DNA of 64,000 nucleotides from Phyllobacterium zundukense (GTDB taxonomy: Bacteria; Pseudomonadota; Alphaproteobacteria; Rhizobiales; Rhizobiaceae), in NCBI RefSeq assembly GCF_025452195.1, contig NZ_CP104973.1, forward strand, positions 310,001 through 374,000, read 5' to 3'. Below the pieces are notes generated by a model. That model saw only the letters and a list, made by a program, of their open reading frames with translations, had not been told where the DNA came from and made no database searches. Positions 1 through 8,978 of the stretch are shown one piece after another (positions within the stretch are counted from its first letter, which is position 1; each line of letters begins with the position of its first letter). The position numbers were made by a program, and so were the translations under genes.

Positions 1-1
1 C

Positions 2-586
2 GCACTGGAACCTACTAACGAAGCTTACGCAGTTGCAAAAATCGCGGGCCTCAAGCTTGCCGAAGCCTATGCGCGGGAATACGGGCAGAATTTCCTGACG
101 GCGATGCCGACAAGTCTCTACGGGCCCAACGACAATTTCGATCCGCAGAATTCTCATGTCCTTCCAGCTCTCATTAGAAAGATGCACGAAGCCAAGATAT
201 CAGGGAGCCCCACAGCCGTTGTCTGGGGTACGGGGACGCCAAAACGGGAATTCCTGCATGTCGACGATTTGGCCGACGCCTGCGTGTTCGTGATGAAGAA
301 GTATGTCGGTCCTGAATTTATCAACATCGGGTCGGGACACGAAATCTCGATCCACGATGCCGCAATCCTGATTGCAAAGATTGTCGGCTACGACGGCTCC
401 ATCATCTTCGATGCATCGAAGCCCGATGGAACCCCGCGAAAGCTGGTCGATCCTACACGTCTGCAAAGCATGGGGTGGCGGCCGAGCATCGATCTCGAAA
501 CCGGACTAAGCGATCTATATATGCGGTGGCAACAGTCGATGCTCACGCCAAACAATATTGCGCCGACTGCTACGGCAGCGCGATAG
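2..586 (+). CDS. fcl: GDP-L-fucose synthase, C-terminal part (5' end outside window)
   Basis: The frame is open from the window edge to the stop, giving the last 194 residues of an extended short-chain dehydrogenase/reductase. The catalytic Y-x3-K lies near the start of the fragment (AYAVAKIAG). It is followed by the family blocks TSLYGPNDNFD and EFLHVDDLADA, and by GDGT-like sugar-binding sequence near the end. GDP-L-fucose synthase (WcaG/Fcl) epimerises and reduces GDP-4-keto-6-deoxymannose to GDP-fucose in the cytoplasm, supplying glycan synthesis. The Rossmann glycine motif lies upstream of the window. A strong terminator follows directly, and the neighbours are polysaccharide genes, so it is probably the last gene of a GDP-fucose operon. 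A related GDP-sugar epimerase is a less likely alternative. Confidence 0.9.
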   Translation, partial: ALEPTNEAYAVAKIAGLKLAEAYAREYGQNFLTAMPTSLYGPNDNFDPQNSHVLPALIRKMHEAKISGSPTAVVWGTGTPKREFLHVDDLADACVFVMKKYVGPEFINIGSGHEISIHDAAILIAKIVGYDGSIIFDASKPDGTPRKLVDPTRLQSMGWRPSIDLETGLSDLYMRWQQSMLTPNNIAPTATAAR

Positions 587-603
587 GCTCTATGCCCGGG
601 ATT

Positions 604-638
604 AAAAAAGCAGCCAGGTTAACCTGGCTGCTTTTTTT
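604..638. terminator. Bidirectional rho-independent terminator
   Basis: A perfect inverted repeat (GCAGCCAGGTT/AACCTGGCTGC) is flanked by an A-run on the left and a T-run on the right. It can therefore terminate the fucose synthase gene on the + strand and the exoF-like gene converging from the - strand. Confidence 0.9.
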
Positions 639-663
639 GCATAAGTATACCTCCTGGCGTGGT

Positions 664-1929
664 CTAACCGGGCGGGTTGATACTATTGGCTGCAACGTCC
701 TTCGGAACCGCCAATTGGGCCCGCAGGATATCGCCCGCCTTGATCGGATCATGTTCAGTCAACTCCGATTCCTGATACTCGCCATTTACAATGCGGGCAA
801 CAGAGAAAGTTAGCCTCACAGACTGATCGCGCGTGGTTGCCCGCTGCGCTGTCGCACCAATCTCTGCCATTGTCTGGACAATGAAGGCCAGTCGCTTCTT
901 CAAGCGAATGAGATCCAGCTCAATGTCCCGCAGTTGATTGGCGGCGTCATTTGCTCGCTGCTCCTTCAACGCAAGCAGCCGCTGCCCGATAGCGTTTTCA
1001 TTTTGCCGGGCACGTGCGAGAAATGAACCGAATTCAAGGGCATCGCGGCGCATGGCGGAAAGTTGCCTTTGGCTATCTCTCAACGTCGACTGCGCCGTGA
1101 GCCCCTGCGATACAAGCTTCTCCGAGGATCCTACATTCTGTTCCAAAAGAGAAATTTCCTCGTTACGAAGCTTGGTACTTTTTTCCAGCGTATCGATCTC
1201 TTCCCGATAATTCTGCTTCTGGTCCTGGAGAGCTTTTTCTTCGCTGTGCAAAGCTGCCAGGCGCAAATCAAAAACCCGACGCTCGGAGTCGACTACTTGT
1301 TGGCGAGCGGGCAAATCGTCGGTGATGGTTTCCTTGTCCAGAACGTATTCAAACGGCTTTTCGTCGAGCTCCGCCTGGAGACGCGCACGTCTCACATCTT
1401 GAGCAAACAGTTGCAGAGACGTCTCCGAATAGTCCTGACGCGCAGTAACCAGCTGGGTCCCTGCTGTGTCCATCTTGTCCAACGCCTCTTTCAGACCACC
1501 GCTAAGGGCGAACAGTTCAAGCGCAATCATGCCAGGGCGAAACTCATACTTACCGGGCCTCTGGACATCGCCAATGACAAACACTGGCGCATATTCCTTC
1601 ATTGCCACGGAAACAGAAAGGCCCGGAATGTGTTGCAGCAGCTTCTGATTGATAGTGCTGCTGATCTCTGCAATGGTTTGATTTGCAACGGGGATATTGC
1701 CGAGAATGGGATATCCTATTGTCCCTTCCACGCTGACGGGAAACGTTCCGGACAATCCTGTATCGCCATAAACGGTGATCAGGAGAACATCGCCCGATGC
1801 CACTCTATATGGATCTTCGTTCCCCCATGCCGGCGACAACAAGAGGAGCGAGGAGAACGCACAAGCGGTCATCAGTTTGTTGATCCGGTGAGCAAATCCC
1901 GGGCGGTTATTTCTTTGTTTGATCAACAT
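664..1929 (-). CDS. ExoF/Wza-like periplasmic polysaccharide export protein
   Basis: This 421-residue protein probably helps move exopolysaccharide across the periplasm. A signal peptide ends near residue 36 (SLLLLSPAWG-N). A Poly_export domain follows (YRVASGDVLLITVYGD), then an SLBB-like segment (APVFVIGDVQRPGKYEF) and a long charged coiled-coil region of roughly 150 residues. That order is typical of rhizobial ExoF rather than E. coli Wza, which lacks the long coiled coil. I chose the ATG 4 bases after the upstream stop. It has a TTGAGG ribosome-binding site, while a longer reading would overlap the exoP-like gene by about 85 bases. The gene is translationally coupled to the exoP-like gene, and the pair is a standard export module. 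Confidence 0.85.
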   Translation of the reverse strand: MLIKQRNNRPGFAHRINKLMTACAFSSLLLLSPAWGNEDPYRVASGDVLLITVYGDTGLSGTFPVSVEGTIGYPILGNIPVANQTIAEISSTINQKLLQHIPGLSVSVAMKEYAPVFVIGDVQRPGKYEFRPGMIALELFALSGGLKEALDKMDTAGTQLVTARQDYSETSLQLFAQDVRRARLQAELDEKPFEYVLDKETITDDLPARQQVVDSERRVFDLRLAALHSEEKALQDQKQNYREEIDTLEKSTKLRNEEISLLEQNVGSSEKLVSQGLTAQSTLRDSQRQLSAMRRDALEFGSFLARARQNENAIGQRLLALKEQRANDAANQLRDIELDLIRLKKRLAFIVQTMAEIGATAQRATTRDQSVRLTFSVARIVNGEYQESELTEHDPIKAGDILRAQLAVPKDVAANSINPPG

Positions 1930-1933
1930 TGCC

Positions 1934-4102
1934 TCAAGCCTTTGCAGTGGAAGAGCGTTTTTTTGCGTAGTCAGCAAGCTCCTTGACGACACGTCCGGAG
2001 ACGAGTTTCGTGGGAGCAAGTGGAGCGCTCAAGGCGACCGGACGCCGGCTTTCGTGGTCGCTGTTGAGAACGATACCGCTGACTTTCCGGCCGTCAGCGC
2101 GTAGTTTGGCAACGGCAGCCACGACGTCCTCCATTCTGGCGACATCACGGCGCACGACCAACACCGTCGTGTCGGCAAGCGACGCCGCGCGTATGGCATC
2201 CGCGCTGTTGGAGATAGCGGGCGTATCGATAAGAACAATGTCGTACTGTCGCTTGAGCTCTGCGATCATTTTGGCGAATTGCTCGTGGCCAAGCAAGAAT
2301 TCTGCCGGAACCTGACAGGTTTGCGTTGCGACAAAGTCGATCGAGGATTCCGGATCGTGCTGCACCGCCGCTTCGAGCGTGTGCCGGCCACGGATCACCT
2401 CTTCCAGGTAGGGTCCGAACTGATCGCCGAATTCATGCGCAACCATCGGATTCCGGAAATTGGCGTCGACGACGACAGTACGTATCCCCGTAGCCGATAG
2501 CGATCTCGCGAGGCCCGCTACGATCAGCGTCTTGCCCTCCTGGTCGCCGGCTGAAGTGATGGCAATTGCCCGCGCGGCCTTCGTCGATGCCGACAGTAAT
2601 AGCTGCGCCTGAAGGTCGGCGATCGCACGGCCAAAGCCCGAATTACCATCGGTAACCATGCGTGCGGCTTCTTTCCGCTCGCGGACCGACAATTGCGGTA
2701 TCCGGCCGATGATGGGTAACCGCGCTGCTGTTTCGAGAGCCACGCTCGATCGGATCGATTTATCACGCAATTCCATGAGAAAAGCGCCGGCCATGCCGAA
2801 ACAGATGCCGCCAATTCCACCCAACGCAAGCCACGATGAGAGACGCGGACTTACCTTCGACCTTGCCGGAACTGCACGCGAAATCATACGTGCTTCAGCC
2901 GTCGCGATACCGTCCTGCTCGATCGTTTGTTTGTAACGTGTGAGATAGCTTTCATAAATTGCGCGGTTTGCCGAAGCTTCGCGATCCAGCTGATCAGCCT
3001 GGACAGTGGCTTTGTTGGCAGTCGACATGCTGTCCTGCAGCTCTTTGAGATTTGCCTCAACCGACGCTTGCTGGAGGTGCGTGACATTTATCTCGTTCCG
3101 GAGACTATCCAGAATTTGTTGAACCTCGGCACCGATCTGGCCTTTCAACGAGTCAAGTTGCGAATTAAGTTGTGGGAGCTGGACGCTTTGAGTTGCCCCG
3201 CTCTCTTTGATCTGCTGAATATTCCTCTCGATTCGGGATTGTTCCGTCCGTAGTGCCAAGATGGCCGGGGAATTGAGAATTTCCGACAAAGCCACGCCAG
3301 AGTTGTTCTTTGACGCCTCGATTGCGGTTGAGAGCCGGGCCTCAGCACCTGCAAGCTTTCCCCGCAACGTCGCGAGTTCCGCATTCAGCGCAGCAATCTG
3401 CTGCGACTGCAGCGTCATGCCGTTTGCCTTCACCAGTCCCGATTGCTCGCGAAAATCGGCGGCGGCGCGTTCAGAATGTTCGAGCGTTGCCCGCAGGCTG
3501 GTTAGCTTTCCGCCCAGCCAATCACTGACACGGCGCGTGGCCGTAGTCTGCAAATCGATTTGATAGTTGAGGTACGCTTCACCAAACGCATTGGCGACAG
3601 CAGCAGAATATTCCGGATTGTTCGCGCGGTAACTGATGTAAATCGTGTATGATCGGCCGTCATTGAGAACACTAAGATTTGACAGGAGTTCATCAATTCT
3701 TGACCGATCGGACGGCGTTTCTTCATCCGTCGCGACAAGATTTTTTTGCCCAGGCACAATGATTTTGCCTTTGGAGTCAAAACCTTGACGATCCAGGTCG
3801 GCCAGTACTTTCTCGGCCATGGAGCGCGAACTGATAATGTCGAGTTCCGTCCTCAAAACCGGACTTTCCTGCGGAAGCGGTGAGACGACCGACTCATTTG
3901 GAAGCGCCTGCAGTTTGCGAACGTTGAGAGCCAAGATCGCTTCGGAACTGTACTTGGCCGGGGCGGTCATATAGCCCACTATCGCCAACCCCAAGCACAG
4001 AACAATGGCTGATAGAACTGTGAGCCATCTGTTCATCAGGAGCGAAAGGATACGCGATAGTGGCATTCCGCCTTGAGGAGGCAAAACTTCAGAAACGATC
4101 AT
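1934..4102 (-). CDS. ExoP-like polysaccharide co-polymerase with BY-kinase-type ATPase domain
   Basis: This 722-residue inner-membrane protein has a Wzz domain with transmembrane segments near residues 26-48 and 420-443, and a large periplasmic coiled coil between them. A cytoplasmic P-loop domain of the bacterial tyrosine kinase family follows: Walker A TSAGDQEGKT (K524), A' motif VVVDANFRNP and Walker B DIVLIDTPA. Such proteins set chain length and couple polymerisation to export. Walker A' normally reads DxDxR, but here Asn replaces the second acidic residue. The tail has one tyrosine rather than a cluster, so autophosphorylation may be weak or absent. ATG at 4102 was preferred over TTG two codons upstream because of the GAGG spacing. 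Confidence 0.88.
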   Translation of the reverse strand: MIVSEVLPPQGGMPLSRILSLLMNRWLTVLSAIVLCLGLAIVGYMTAPAKYSSEAILALNVRKLQALPNESVVSPLPQESPVLRTELDIISSRSMAEKVLADLDRQGFDSKGKIIVPGQKNLVATDEETPSDRSRIDELLSNLSVLNDGRSYTIYISYRANNPEYSAAVANAFGEAYLNYQIDLQTTATRRVSDWLGGKLTSLRATLEHSERAAADFREQSGLVKANGMTLQSQQIAALNAELATLRGKLAGAEARLSTAIEASKNNSGVALSEILNSPAILALRTEQSRIERNIQQIKESGATQSVQLPQLNSQLDSLKGQIGAEVQQILDSLRNEINVTHLQQASVEANLKELQDSMSTANKATVQADQLDREASANRAIYESYLTRYKQTIEQDGIATAEARMISRAVPARSKVSPRLSSWLALGGIGGICFGMAGAFLMELRDKSIRSSVALETAARLPIIGRIPQLSVRERKEAARMVTDGNSGFGRAIADLQAQLLLSASTKAARAIAITSAGDQEGKTLIVAGLARSLSATGIRTVVVDANFRNPMVAHEFGDQFGPYLEEVIRGRHTLEAAVQHDPESSIDFVATQTCQVPAEFLLGHEQFAKMIAELKRQYDIVLIDTPAISNSADAIRAASLADTTVLVVRRDVARMEDVVAAVAKLRADGRKVSGIVLNSDHESRRPVALSAPLAPTKLVSGRVVKELADYAKKRSSTAKA

Positions 4103-4147
4103 GATCAATACCTCTGAAAATCAGATATCGGTTAGCAGGTAACCCGT

Positions 4148-4939
4148 TCAGAATCTGGATTCATGCGGAATCATGTCGCTGATTTTGTACGCAACCTCCG
4201 TCCGATTGGTAGCACCCAGTTTCTTCATGATATTGCGAATATGGACCTTTACCGTGCTTTCGCAGAGGTTCAGCTCATAGGCGATAATCTTGTTTGCCTT
4301 GCCACGACGAAGACCCTCGGCAACTGCGGACTGCCGCGCTGTGAACGAAGTGGTGATGTGACGAAACTCATCGCTTCGACCGCCCAAAAGTTTACGCAAA
4401 GTCAGAACGCTACTCGCCGGCACGAACTTACCGCCGGCGATTGCCAGTTCAATTGCCTGCATGCAGATTTCGATACCAACCGTTGTGGGGATGTATCCAC
4501 GAACGCCGAGTTCCAGTGCCTTCAGAATAGAGGTTAGATCATCATTGTCGGCAACGACAACGACAGCCGCCGTCTGGAATGTCGCGACAAGTTCGCTGAT
4601 TTCAGCGGTGAGGTTGGCATCGTCCAGCGTGCGGTTGCCAGTGTTGATTAACACTGCGCGCAAATTGGATAGTTCTTTTTTAGAGGCTTGCCATTCTTCC
4701 AAGCTACCGAATGTAAATACTTTGAGGCCTATGTGATGGTTGATCAAAGCCTGCGCGAGACATTCGCGTTCCAAAGCGCGCTTGTCGACAATGGCCAAGT
4801 AATCTTCCGCGCTGTATTTCTGGAATTGGCGATTACCGTTGTATTTATCGTTGGATTGTTGGTTGTTATTTACAATGATCTCACGATCATATGGCTCTTG
4901 TTCATTGTTGCCCAAGCGGGATGGATGAATATTCTCCAT
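4148..4939 (-). CDS. LuxR/NarL-type regulator with degenerate receiver domain
   Basis: This 263-residue protein has a poorly conserved, hydrophilic N-terminus of about 44 residues, a receiver-like fold (45-165) and a LuxR helix-turn-helix (about 195-255: LTF-like TARQSAVAEGLRRGKANKIIAYELNLCESTVKVHIRNI, shown split by its helices). The receiver lacks its phosphorylation chemistry. The usual aspartate is Asn99 (VLINTG), and the acidic pair at strand 1 is reduced to one residue (IVDKR). It probably works without phosphoryl transfer or with a modified input. It lies just upstream of the exoP/exoF pair on the same strand with a 45-base gap, so control of exopolysaccharide export is the natural inference. 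The start ATG has a GGGG-type ribosome-binding site. Confidence 0.82.
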   Translation of the reverse strand: MENIHPSRLGNNEQEPYDREIIVNNNQQSNDKYNGNRQFQKYSAEDYLAIVDKRALERECLAQALINHHIGLKVFTFGSLEEWQASKKELSNLRAVLINTGNRTLDDANLTAEISELVATFQTAAVVVVADNDDLTSILKALELGVRGYIPTTVGIEICMQAIELAIAGGKFVPASSVLTLRKLLGGRSDEFRHITTSFTARQSAVAEGLRRGKANKIIAYELNLCESTVKVHIRNIMKKLGATNRTEVAYKISDMIPHESRF

Positions 4940-5361
4940 TGTATTAACCCCAATTTTTATCTTTTGTTGCGAGTTGATCTATTGAACGCACCTAAACACG
5001 TCCAGCCGCACTTCTTTTTCACGAATATTAATTTACGCTCTTTATTTGTTAGTGTCTTTAATCCTCTTATAATTCCTTCGATGGTGGAAAATTTGACGGT
5101 GTAGCCAGCTATAGCCCGATCCCATACGCTGGATTAATTCGTCGGGGATGCTTATTAGTTCGTTTCCCCCGGCATTTGCCTCCAAACTAAACATATAAAG
5201 AAAGTCTTATACTTGAGATCAACGCTGCGTAGAGCGTCGAACCACGCGAATGCAGTGATTCGCATCGTTTTAAACACGTGATTCGTTAGATTCTGAGATG
5301 TCCTCAAGGATAATAGAACTGATCGCGTTTTTGGACGCAGAGCTGCTGGAACAACAGGGCG
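4940..5361. other. AT-rich intergenic region
   Basis: These 420 bases separate the regulator from the deacetylase gene. They are clearly more AT-rich than the flanks and presumably hold the regulator's promoter on the - strand. I see no convincing gene, terminator or long inverted repeat. Confidence 0.5.
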
Positions 5362-6021
5362 TTATCCTATAGCCAAGGCCAATTTGCGATTTGTGAAGGC
5401 TTCGGCGAAACGCTCTTCAGCGCGGCATTCCATACCCCGTAGGCGGGCCAAGCCTTTGAATGTCAATTCATCGAACCAGTCTTTCGAGCGTTGCGTCCCG
5501 AAGTGCTCGAGAAGAAGTTCGGTCTTCCGGTCCATGATTTTGGACGGCAACGGCATATACGTGTTGTGCTGCATGAGATCTCCGTCCCATTTTGGAATTT
5601 CATATTCGAGCACAAGATGGTCGCGGAAGACATTGGTTGTCAGACGGTTTACTTCCCTGTGATCCTGGTGCGCGTCGTCGCGGGCATGGGTGAAAATCAC
5701 GTCGGGCGAGAACCGCGCGCGCGCAGCATTGAGCCACTGCTTGATCTCTCGCGATTGACTGGGAAAATAGCTGTCTTCGAACTCGGCGAGTTCGATATTC
5801 GTCGTGCTAGCGCCTTGAAGGAAAGCAATGGCTGAAGCATTTGCTTCATCCGCACGGATCCCGGGTGCGCTCAACACGCACCAGTGGATGTCAACCAGAA
5901 CGCCATCGGCAATAAGGCGCAGGATTGTTCCCCCTGCGCCTATTTCGATATCATCCGAATGCGCTCCGAGGCAAAGGACAGAAAGACGCTCTCCGCGTCT
6001 CGCCAATGGCAATTGCCTCAT
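5362..6021 (-). CDS. PIG-L family zinc deacetylase
   Basis: This 219-residue LmbE/PIG-L-type enzyme would deacetylate an N-acetylated sugar or sugar nucleotide. The first zinc motif is CLGAHSDDIEIGAGG near the N-terminus, where Ser replaces the common Pro/His-Pro pattern. The second is the H-x2-H of DDAHQDHREV. The start ATG overlaps the upstream stop codon (ATGA), which indicates translational coupling to the cytidylyltransferase gene. It is the last gene of a three-gene run and probably acts on the same sugar. The substrate cannot be read from sequence. Confidence 0.85.
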   Translation of the reverse strand: MRQLPLARRGERLSVLCLGAHSDDIEIGAGGTILRLIADGVLVDIHWCVLSAPGIRADEANASAIAFLQGASTTNIELAEFEDSYFPSQSREIKQWLNAARARFSPDVIFTHARDDAHQDHREVNRLTTNVFRDHLVLEYEIPKWDGDLMQHNTYMPLPSKIMDRKTELLLEHFGTQRSKDWFDELTFKGLARLRGMECRAEERFAEAFTNRKLALAIG

Positions 6022-6830
6022 AGCGCCTTGACCAAACGGATGTTGGAGCCATCTTTCAGTGCGCCATGGGCTGTCCAAGGCATTTCACCGCGCTCAACCA
6101 TTTCCTGGAGAGCCTGCCAATCGCGCAGCGTATCCATTGAACGCCAGAAGCCTTCGTGCTTGTAGGCCATCAGCATGTCGTCTGCGATGAGCCGGCTGAA
6201 GGGTTCGAGTACGAGTTCCTCGGATTCGCGCATATAGTCGAATATCTCGCCACGGAATAGGAAGTAGCCGCCATTGATCCAGATGTCGGAACGGTCGGAC
6301 GATCGGAATTCACGCACACGTCCGTCTTCGGCTATGTCCGCCAGATGATAGGTAAGCGGCGGGCGAACGGCGAGGAAGCATGCGATTTTTCCACTGGCTT
6401 CGAACTTTTCTATCATGTCGTCCAGATCGACATTGCTCAGGCCGTCGCTATAGTTGGCGAGAAATATCTTTTCGTTTCTGACTTGATTGCGCACAGCCCA
6501 GAGGCGCTCACCGATGTTGCGCCAGATGCCTGTGTCGATCAGAGAAATACGCCAATCTTTTTGCGACTCACCCAACACCTCCACATTGCCATCACCGGTG
6601 ACCACACAGTCGGAGAATGTCTGTGGGCGGCAATTGAGGAAAAAGTCCTTGACGACGTTGGCTTTGTAGCCAAGGCAAAGAATGAAATCATCATGTCCAT
6701 AGTCGGCATAGTACTGCATGACATGCCGCAGGATCGGCTGGGAGCCAAGCGGGATCATGGGTTTTGGAACGTTTTCCGAATATTCGCGAATGCGGGTGCC
6801 CATGCCACCACAGAACAGAACAACCTTCAT
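6018..6830 (-). CDS. rfbF: Glucose-1-phosphate cytidylyltransferase
   Basis: This 270-residue nucleotidyltransferase has the signature FCGGMGTRIRE...PKPMIPLGSQPIL and the family's internal blocks (DFILCLGYKAN, WINGGYFLF). It makes CDP-glucose from CTP and glucose-1-phosphate, the entry step to CDP-linked deoxysugars. The start is fixed by an ATGA overlap with the methyltransferase stop, which rules out the longer reading. The classical partner, CDP-glucose 4,6-dehydratase (RfbG), is not seen next to it, which is unusual. The family call is strong. The exact base and sugar specificity rests on family resemblance. Confidence 0.9.
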   Translation of the reverse strand: MKVVLFCGGMGTRIREYSENVPKPMIPLGSQPILRHVMQYYADYGHDDFILCLGYKANVVKDFFLNCRPQTFSDCVVTGDGNVEVLGESQKDWRISLIDTGIWRNIGERLWAVRNQVRNEKIFLANYSDGLSNVDLDDMIEKFEASGKIACFLAVRPPLTYHLADIAEDGRVREFRSSDRSDIWINGGYFLFRGEIFDYMRESEELVLEPFSRLIADDMLMAYKHEGFWRSMDTLRDWQALQEMVERGEMPWTAHGALKDGSNIRLVKAL

Positions 6831-8122
6831 GACTTGAGCTCCTTCGGATCGATGACGGCGACACCTGGAATGGGAACAACGAATTTTGCGCCCCATTCCT
6901 GGACATGCCGCATCTGTGCAACGATCTCGTCCTTGAGATTCCAGGGCAGGATCAGGATGTAGTCTGGTTTCACCAGATCGATGGCTTCAACGGGTTCGAT
7001 CGGGATATGCATACCGGGTGTATAGCGGCCGTGCTTGTACGGATTCCGGTCCACGGTGAAATCGAGGAAATCGGTCCCGATACCGCAATAATTGAGCAGC
7101 GTATTGCCTTTACCGGGTGCGCCATATCCGCAGATGGTCTTGCCGGTCTTTTTTGCTTCAATCAGGAAGGATAGAAGCTCACGCTTTACCTGGCGGGCGT
7201 TCTCCACGAACGAGGTATATGTCTCGATCCTGTCGAGGCCTGCATCGACCTCATTTTTCAAAACTCGGGCCACACTTGGCTGAGTCGGACGCTCACTGTC
7301 CATATGAGCCAGGTGAACGCGCAACGAGCCACCGTGCGTACCGAGTTCTTCTACATCGATGACTTTCAACTCGTGCCGTTCGGCCATGAGTTCAATTGTG
7401 AGAAGCGAGAAGTACGAAAAATGCTCGTGATAGATCGTGTCGAACTGATTTTCGGCGATCAGTTTCTCGATATGAGGAAACTCCAGAGTAATTACACCTT
7501 CCGGCTTCAACAGGATTTTCATGCCGGCAACGAAATCGTTGAGATCCGGTACCTGCGCCAATACGTTATTGCCGGCGATGAGGTCTGCGCGCAGTCCTTC
7601 ATTCACTAGCGTCTGAGCATATTTTTCACCGAAGAACTCCACGCGCGTCGGGATACCCTTCTCAATGGCGACCTTGGCAACATTGGCCGCTGGCTCGACC
7701 CCGAGCACGGGAATGTTCATCGGAAGGAAGTGCTGAAGCAGGTAACCATCATTGCTGGCGAGCTCGACGACAAGACTGTCGCGACCAAGCTGGAGTTGCT
7801 CGGCCATCTGATGGCAGTACTTCTTCGCATGCGCGACCCAGCTGGTGGAATAGGAAGAGAAATACGCATACTCTTCAAAAATGGCCTCCGGGCTGACATA
7901 TTCGCTCAGTTGCACCAGCAGACACTCCTCGCAAACGTAAGCGTGGAGGGGATAGTATGCTTCCATAGAATCGATCAGTTCGCGCGGAACAAAGCTCTCA
8001 CAGGGAGGTGACATTCCGAGATCAATGAAAGTGTCCTTCAAACCGGTGCCGCACAGGCGACAGGAGTGTATTTTGTCGCTTGGGCGGTTCGCCAACAAAA
8101 GAGTACTGGTTTGAATGTTCAT
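6827..8122 (-). CDS. Zinc-binding sugar C-methyltransferase (SAM-dependent)
   Basis: This 431-residue protein has the three-part layout of NovU/TylC3-type sugar C-methyltransferases. It starts with an N-terminal zinc domain of two C-x2-C pairs (CRLC near residue 21, CEEC near residue 62). A Rossmann methyltransferase core follows with SAM motif VVELASNDGYLLQHF. The C-terminal C-methyltransferase domain contains CGYGAPGKGNTLLNYCGI. These enzymes add a methyl group to carbon 3 of a 4-keto nucleotide sugar, giving branched sugars. Overlapping stop/start codons couple it to rfbF and the PIG-L gene, so the substrate is probably a CDP-hexose derivative. Confidence 0.87.
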   Translation of the reverse strand: MNIQTSTLLLANRPSDKIHSCRLCGTGLKDTFIDLGMSPPCESFVPRELIDSMEAYYPLHAYVCEECLLVQLSEYVSPEAIFEEYAYFSSYSTSWVAHAKKYCHQMAEQLQLGRDSLVVELASNDGYLLQHFLPMNIPVLGVEPAANVAKVAIEKGIPTRVEFFGEKYAQTLVNEGLRADLIAGNNVLAQVPDLNDFVAGMKILLKPEGVITLEFPHIEKLIAENQFDTIYHEHFSYFSLLTIELMAERHELKVIDVEELGTHGGSLRVHLAHMDSERPTQPSVARVLKNEVDAGLDRIETYTSFVENARQVKRELLSFLIEAKKTGKTICGYGAPGKGNTLLNYCGIGTDFLDFTVDRNPYKHGRYTPGMHIPIEPVEAIDLVKPDYILILPWNLKDEIVAQMRHVQEWGAKFVVPIPGVAVIDPKELKS

Positions 8123-8438
8123 GCCTCGGCTCCTGATCGCGTGTAGTCACCTGCCGCATAAGGTTCATCGGGCAAGCGCCATCCTCAGGCTCCGAAGTTA
8201 CGGCCTTCAGCACGCGCGGGCGATATGACAATGCGATCAGTGGGCTCATCCGAACGGTGGAACGTCCCCATAAGGTGTCCGTCAAACGGAGTGCGGCTGT
8301 TGCTGTCACGCGGGGCATTCAATCCGCGTGGCATGAACATTGGCGATTGTTGGCCTACCCCTTATTGTGAGTTTCGCGCGTGCGCAGAGTTTGACAAAAC
8401 TACAGTGTTGGACATGGCTGAAATCAGGGGTGAATAGA
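8123..8438. promoter_or_regulatory. Divergent promoter region between methyltransferase and epimerase genes
   Basis: A gene-free stretch of 316 bases must drive transcription in both directions. On the + strand a consensus TTGACA sits at 8391-8396, but no good -10 box follows at 16-18 bases. No long palindrome was seen. Confidence 0.4.
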
Positions 8439-8978
8439 ATGAGATTTACCGAGACAGAACTGAACGGTGCGTGGCTCGTCGAGACGGTTCCGCTCTCGGA
8501 TGCACGCGGATCCTTCGCCCGAACGTTTTGCGTAGACGAGTTCAGAGAACATGGACTGGAAACAACATTTGTTCAGCACAGCATGTCGCATTCGGTGACC
8601 AAACATACTTTGCGAGGTATGCACTTTCAGAGGGCACCGCACGCTGAGGTGAAGGTGGTTTCCTGCGTAAGGGGGGCGATCCTGGACGTGATCGTCGATC
8701 TTCGTCCCCACTCACCTCACTACCGGCGTTGGGCGGCCTACGAACTTTCCGACACCAATTGCCGCCAGCTCTATATCCCGAAGGGATTTGCCCACGGTTT
8801 CCAGACGCTGCACGACAACGCGACTGTCTCCTATCTCATATCGGAGTTTTATAATCCGCAGGCCTCGACCGGCGTCAGGTGGAACGATCGAGCATTTGCA
8901 ATCGACTGGCCAGCGAAGCCGACCGTCCTGTCAGACAAGGATCAAGCTTGGCCGCTGCTGGACGCCTCACCCGCTTGA
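8439..8978 (+). CDS. dTDP-4-dehydrorhamnose 3,5-epimerase family protein (RmlC-like cupin)
   Basis: This 179-residue cupin resembles RmlC, which epimerises C3 and/or C5 of 4-keto-6-deoxy sugar nucleotides. The family marks are RGSFAR, the catalytic-histidine block LRGMHFQ, the central ILDVIVDLR strand and IPKGFAHGFQTL. ATG at 8439 has an AGGGGTG site upstream, and longer in-frame readings have none. There is no rmlA, rmlB or rmlD beside it, and the neighbour across the divergent promoter makes CDP-sugar, so the substrate may be a CDP-4-keto sugar rather than dTDP-rhamnose precursor. Its 3' end overlaps the convergent DUF4910 gene by 37 bases. Confidence 0.85.
   Translation: MRFTETELNGAWLVETVPLSDARGSFARTFCVDEFREHGLETTFVQHSMSHSVTKHTLRGMHFQRAPHAEVKVVSCVRGAILDVIVDLRPHSPHYRRWAAYELSDTNCRQLYIPKGFAHGFQTLHDNATVSYLISEFYNPQASTGVRWNDRAFAIDWPAKPTVLSDKDQAWPLLDASPA

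Noticed and set aside
1063..1986. 307-codon open frame antisense to the exoF-like gene
   Set aside because: It lies fully opposite a well-supported export gene, has no ribosome-binding site and shows no family motif.
4688..5104. 138-codon frame with hydrophobic segments on the + strand
   Set aside because: It overlaps the start of the LuxR gene antisense and then AT-rich DNA. The hydrophobicity comes from T-rich codons.
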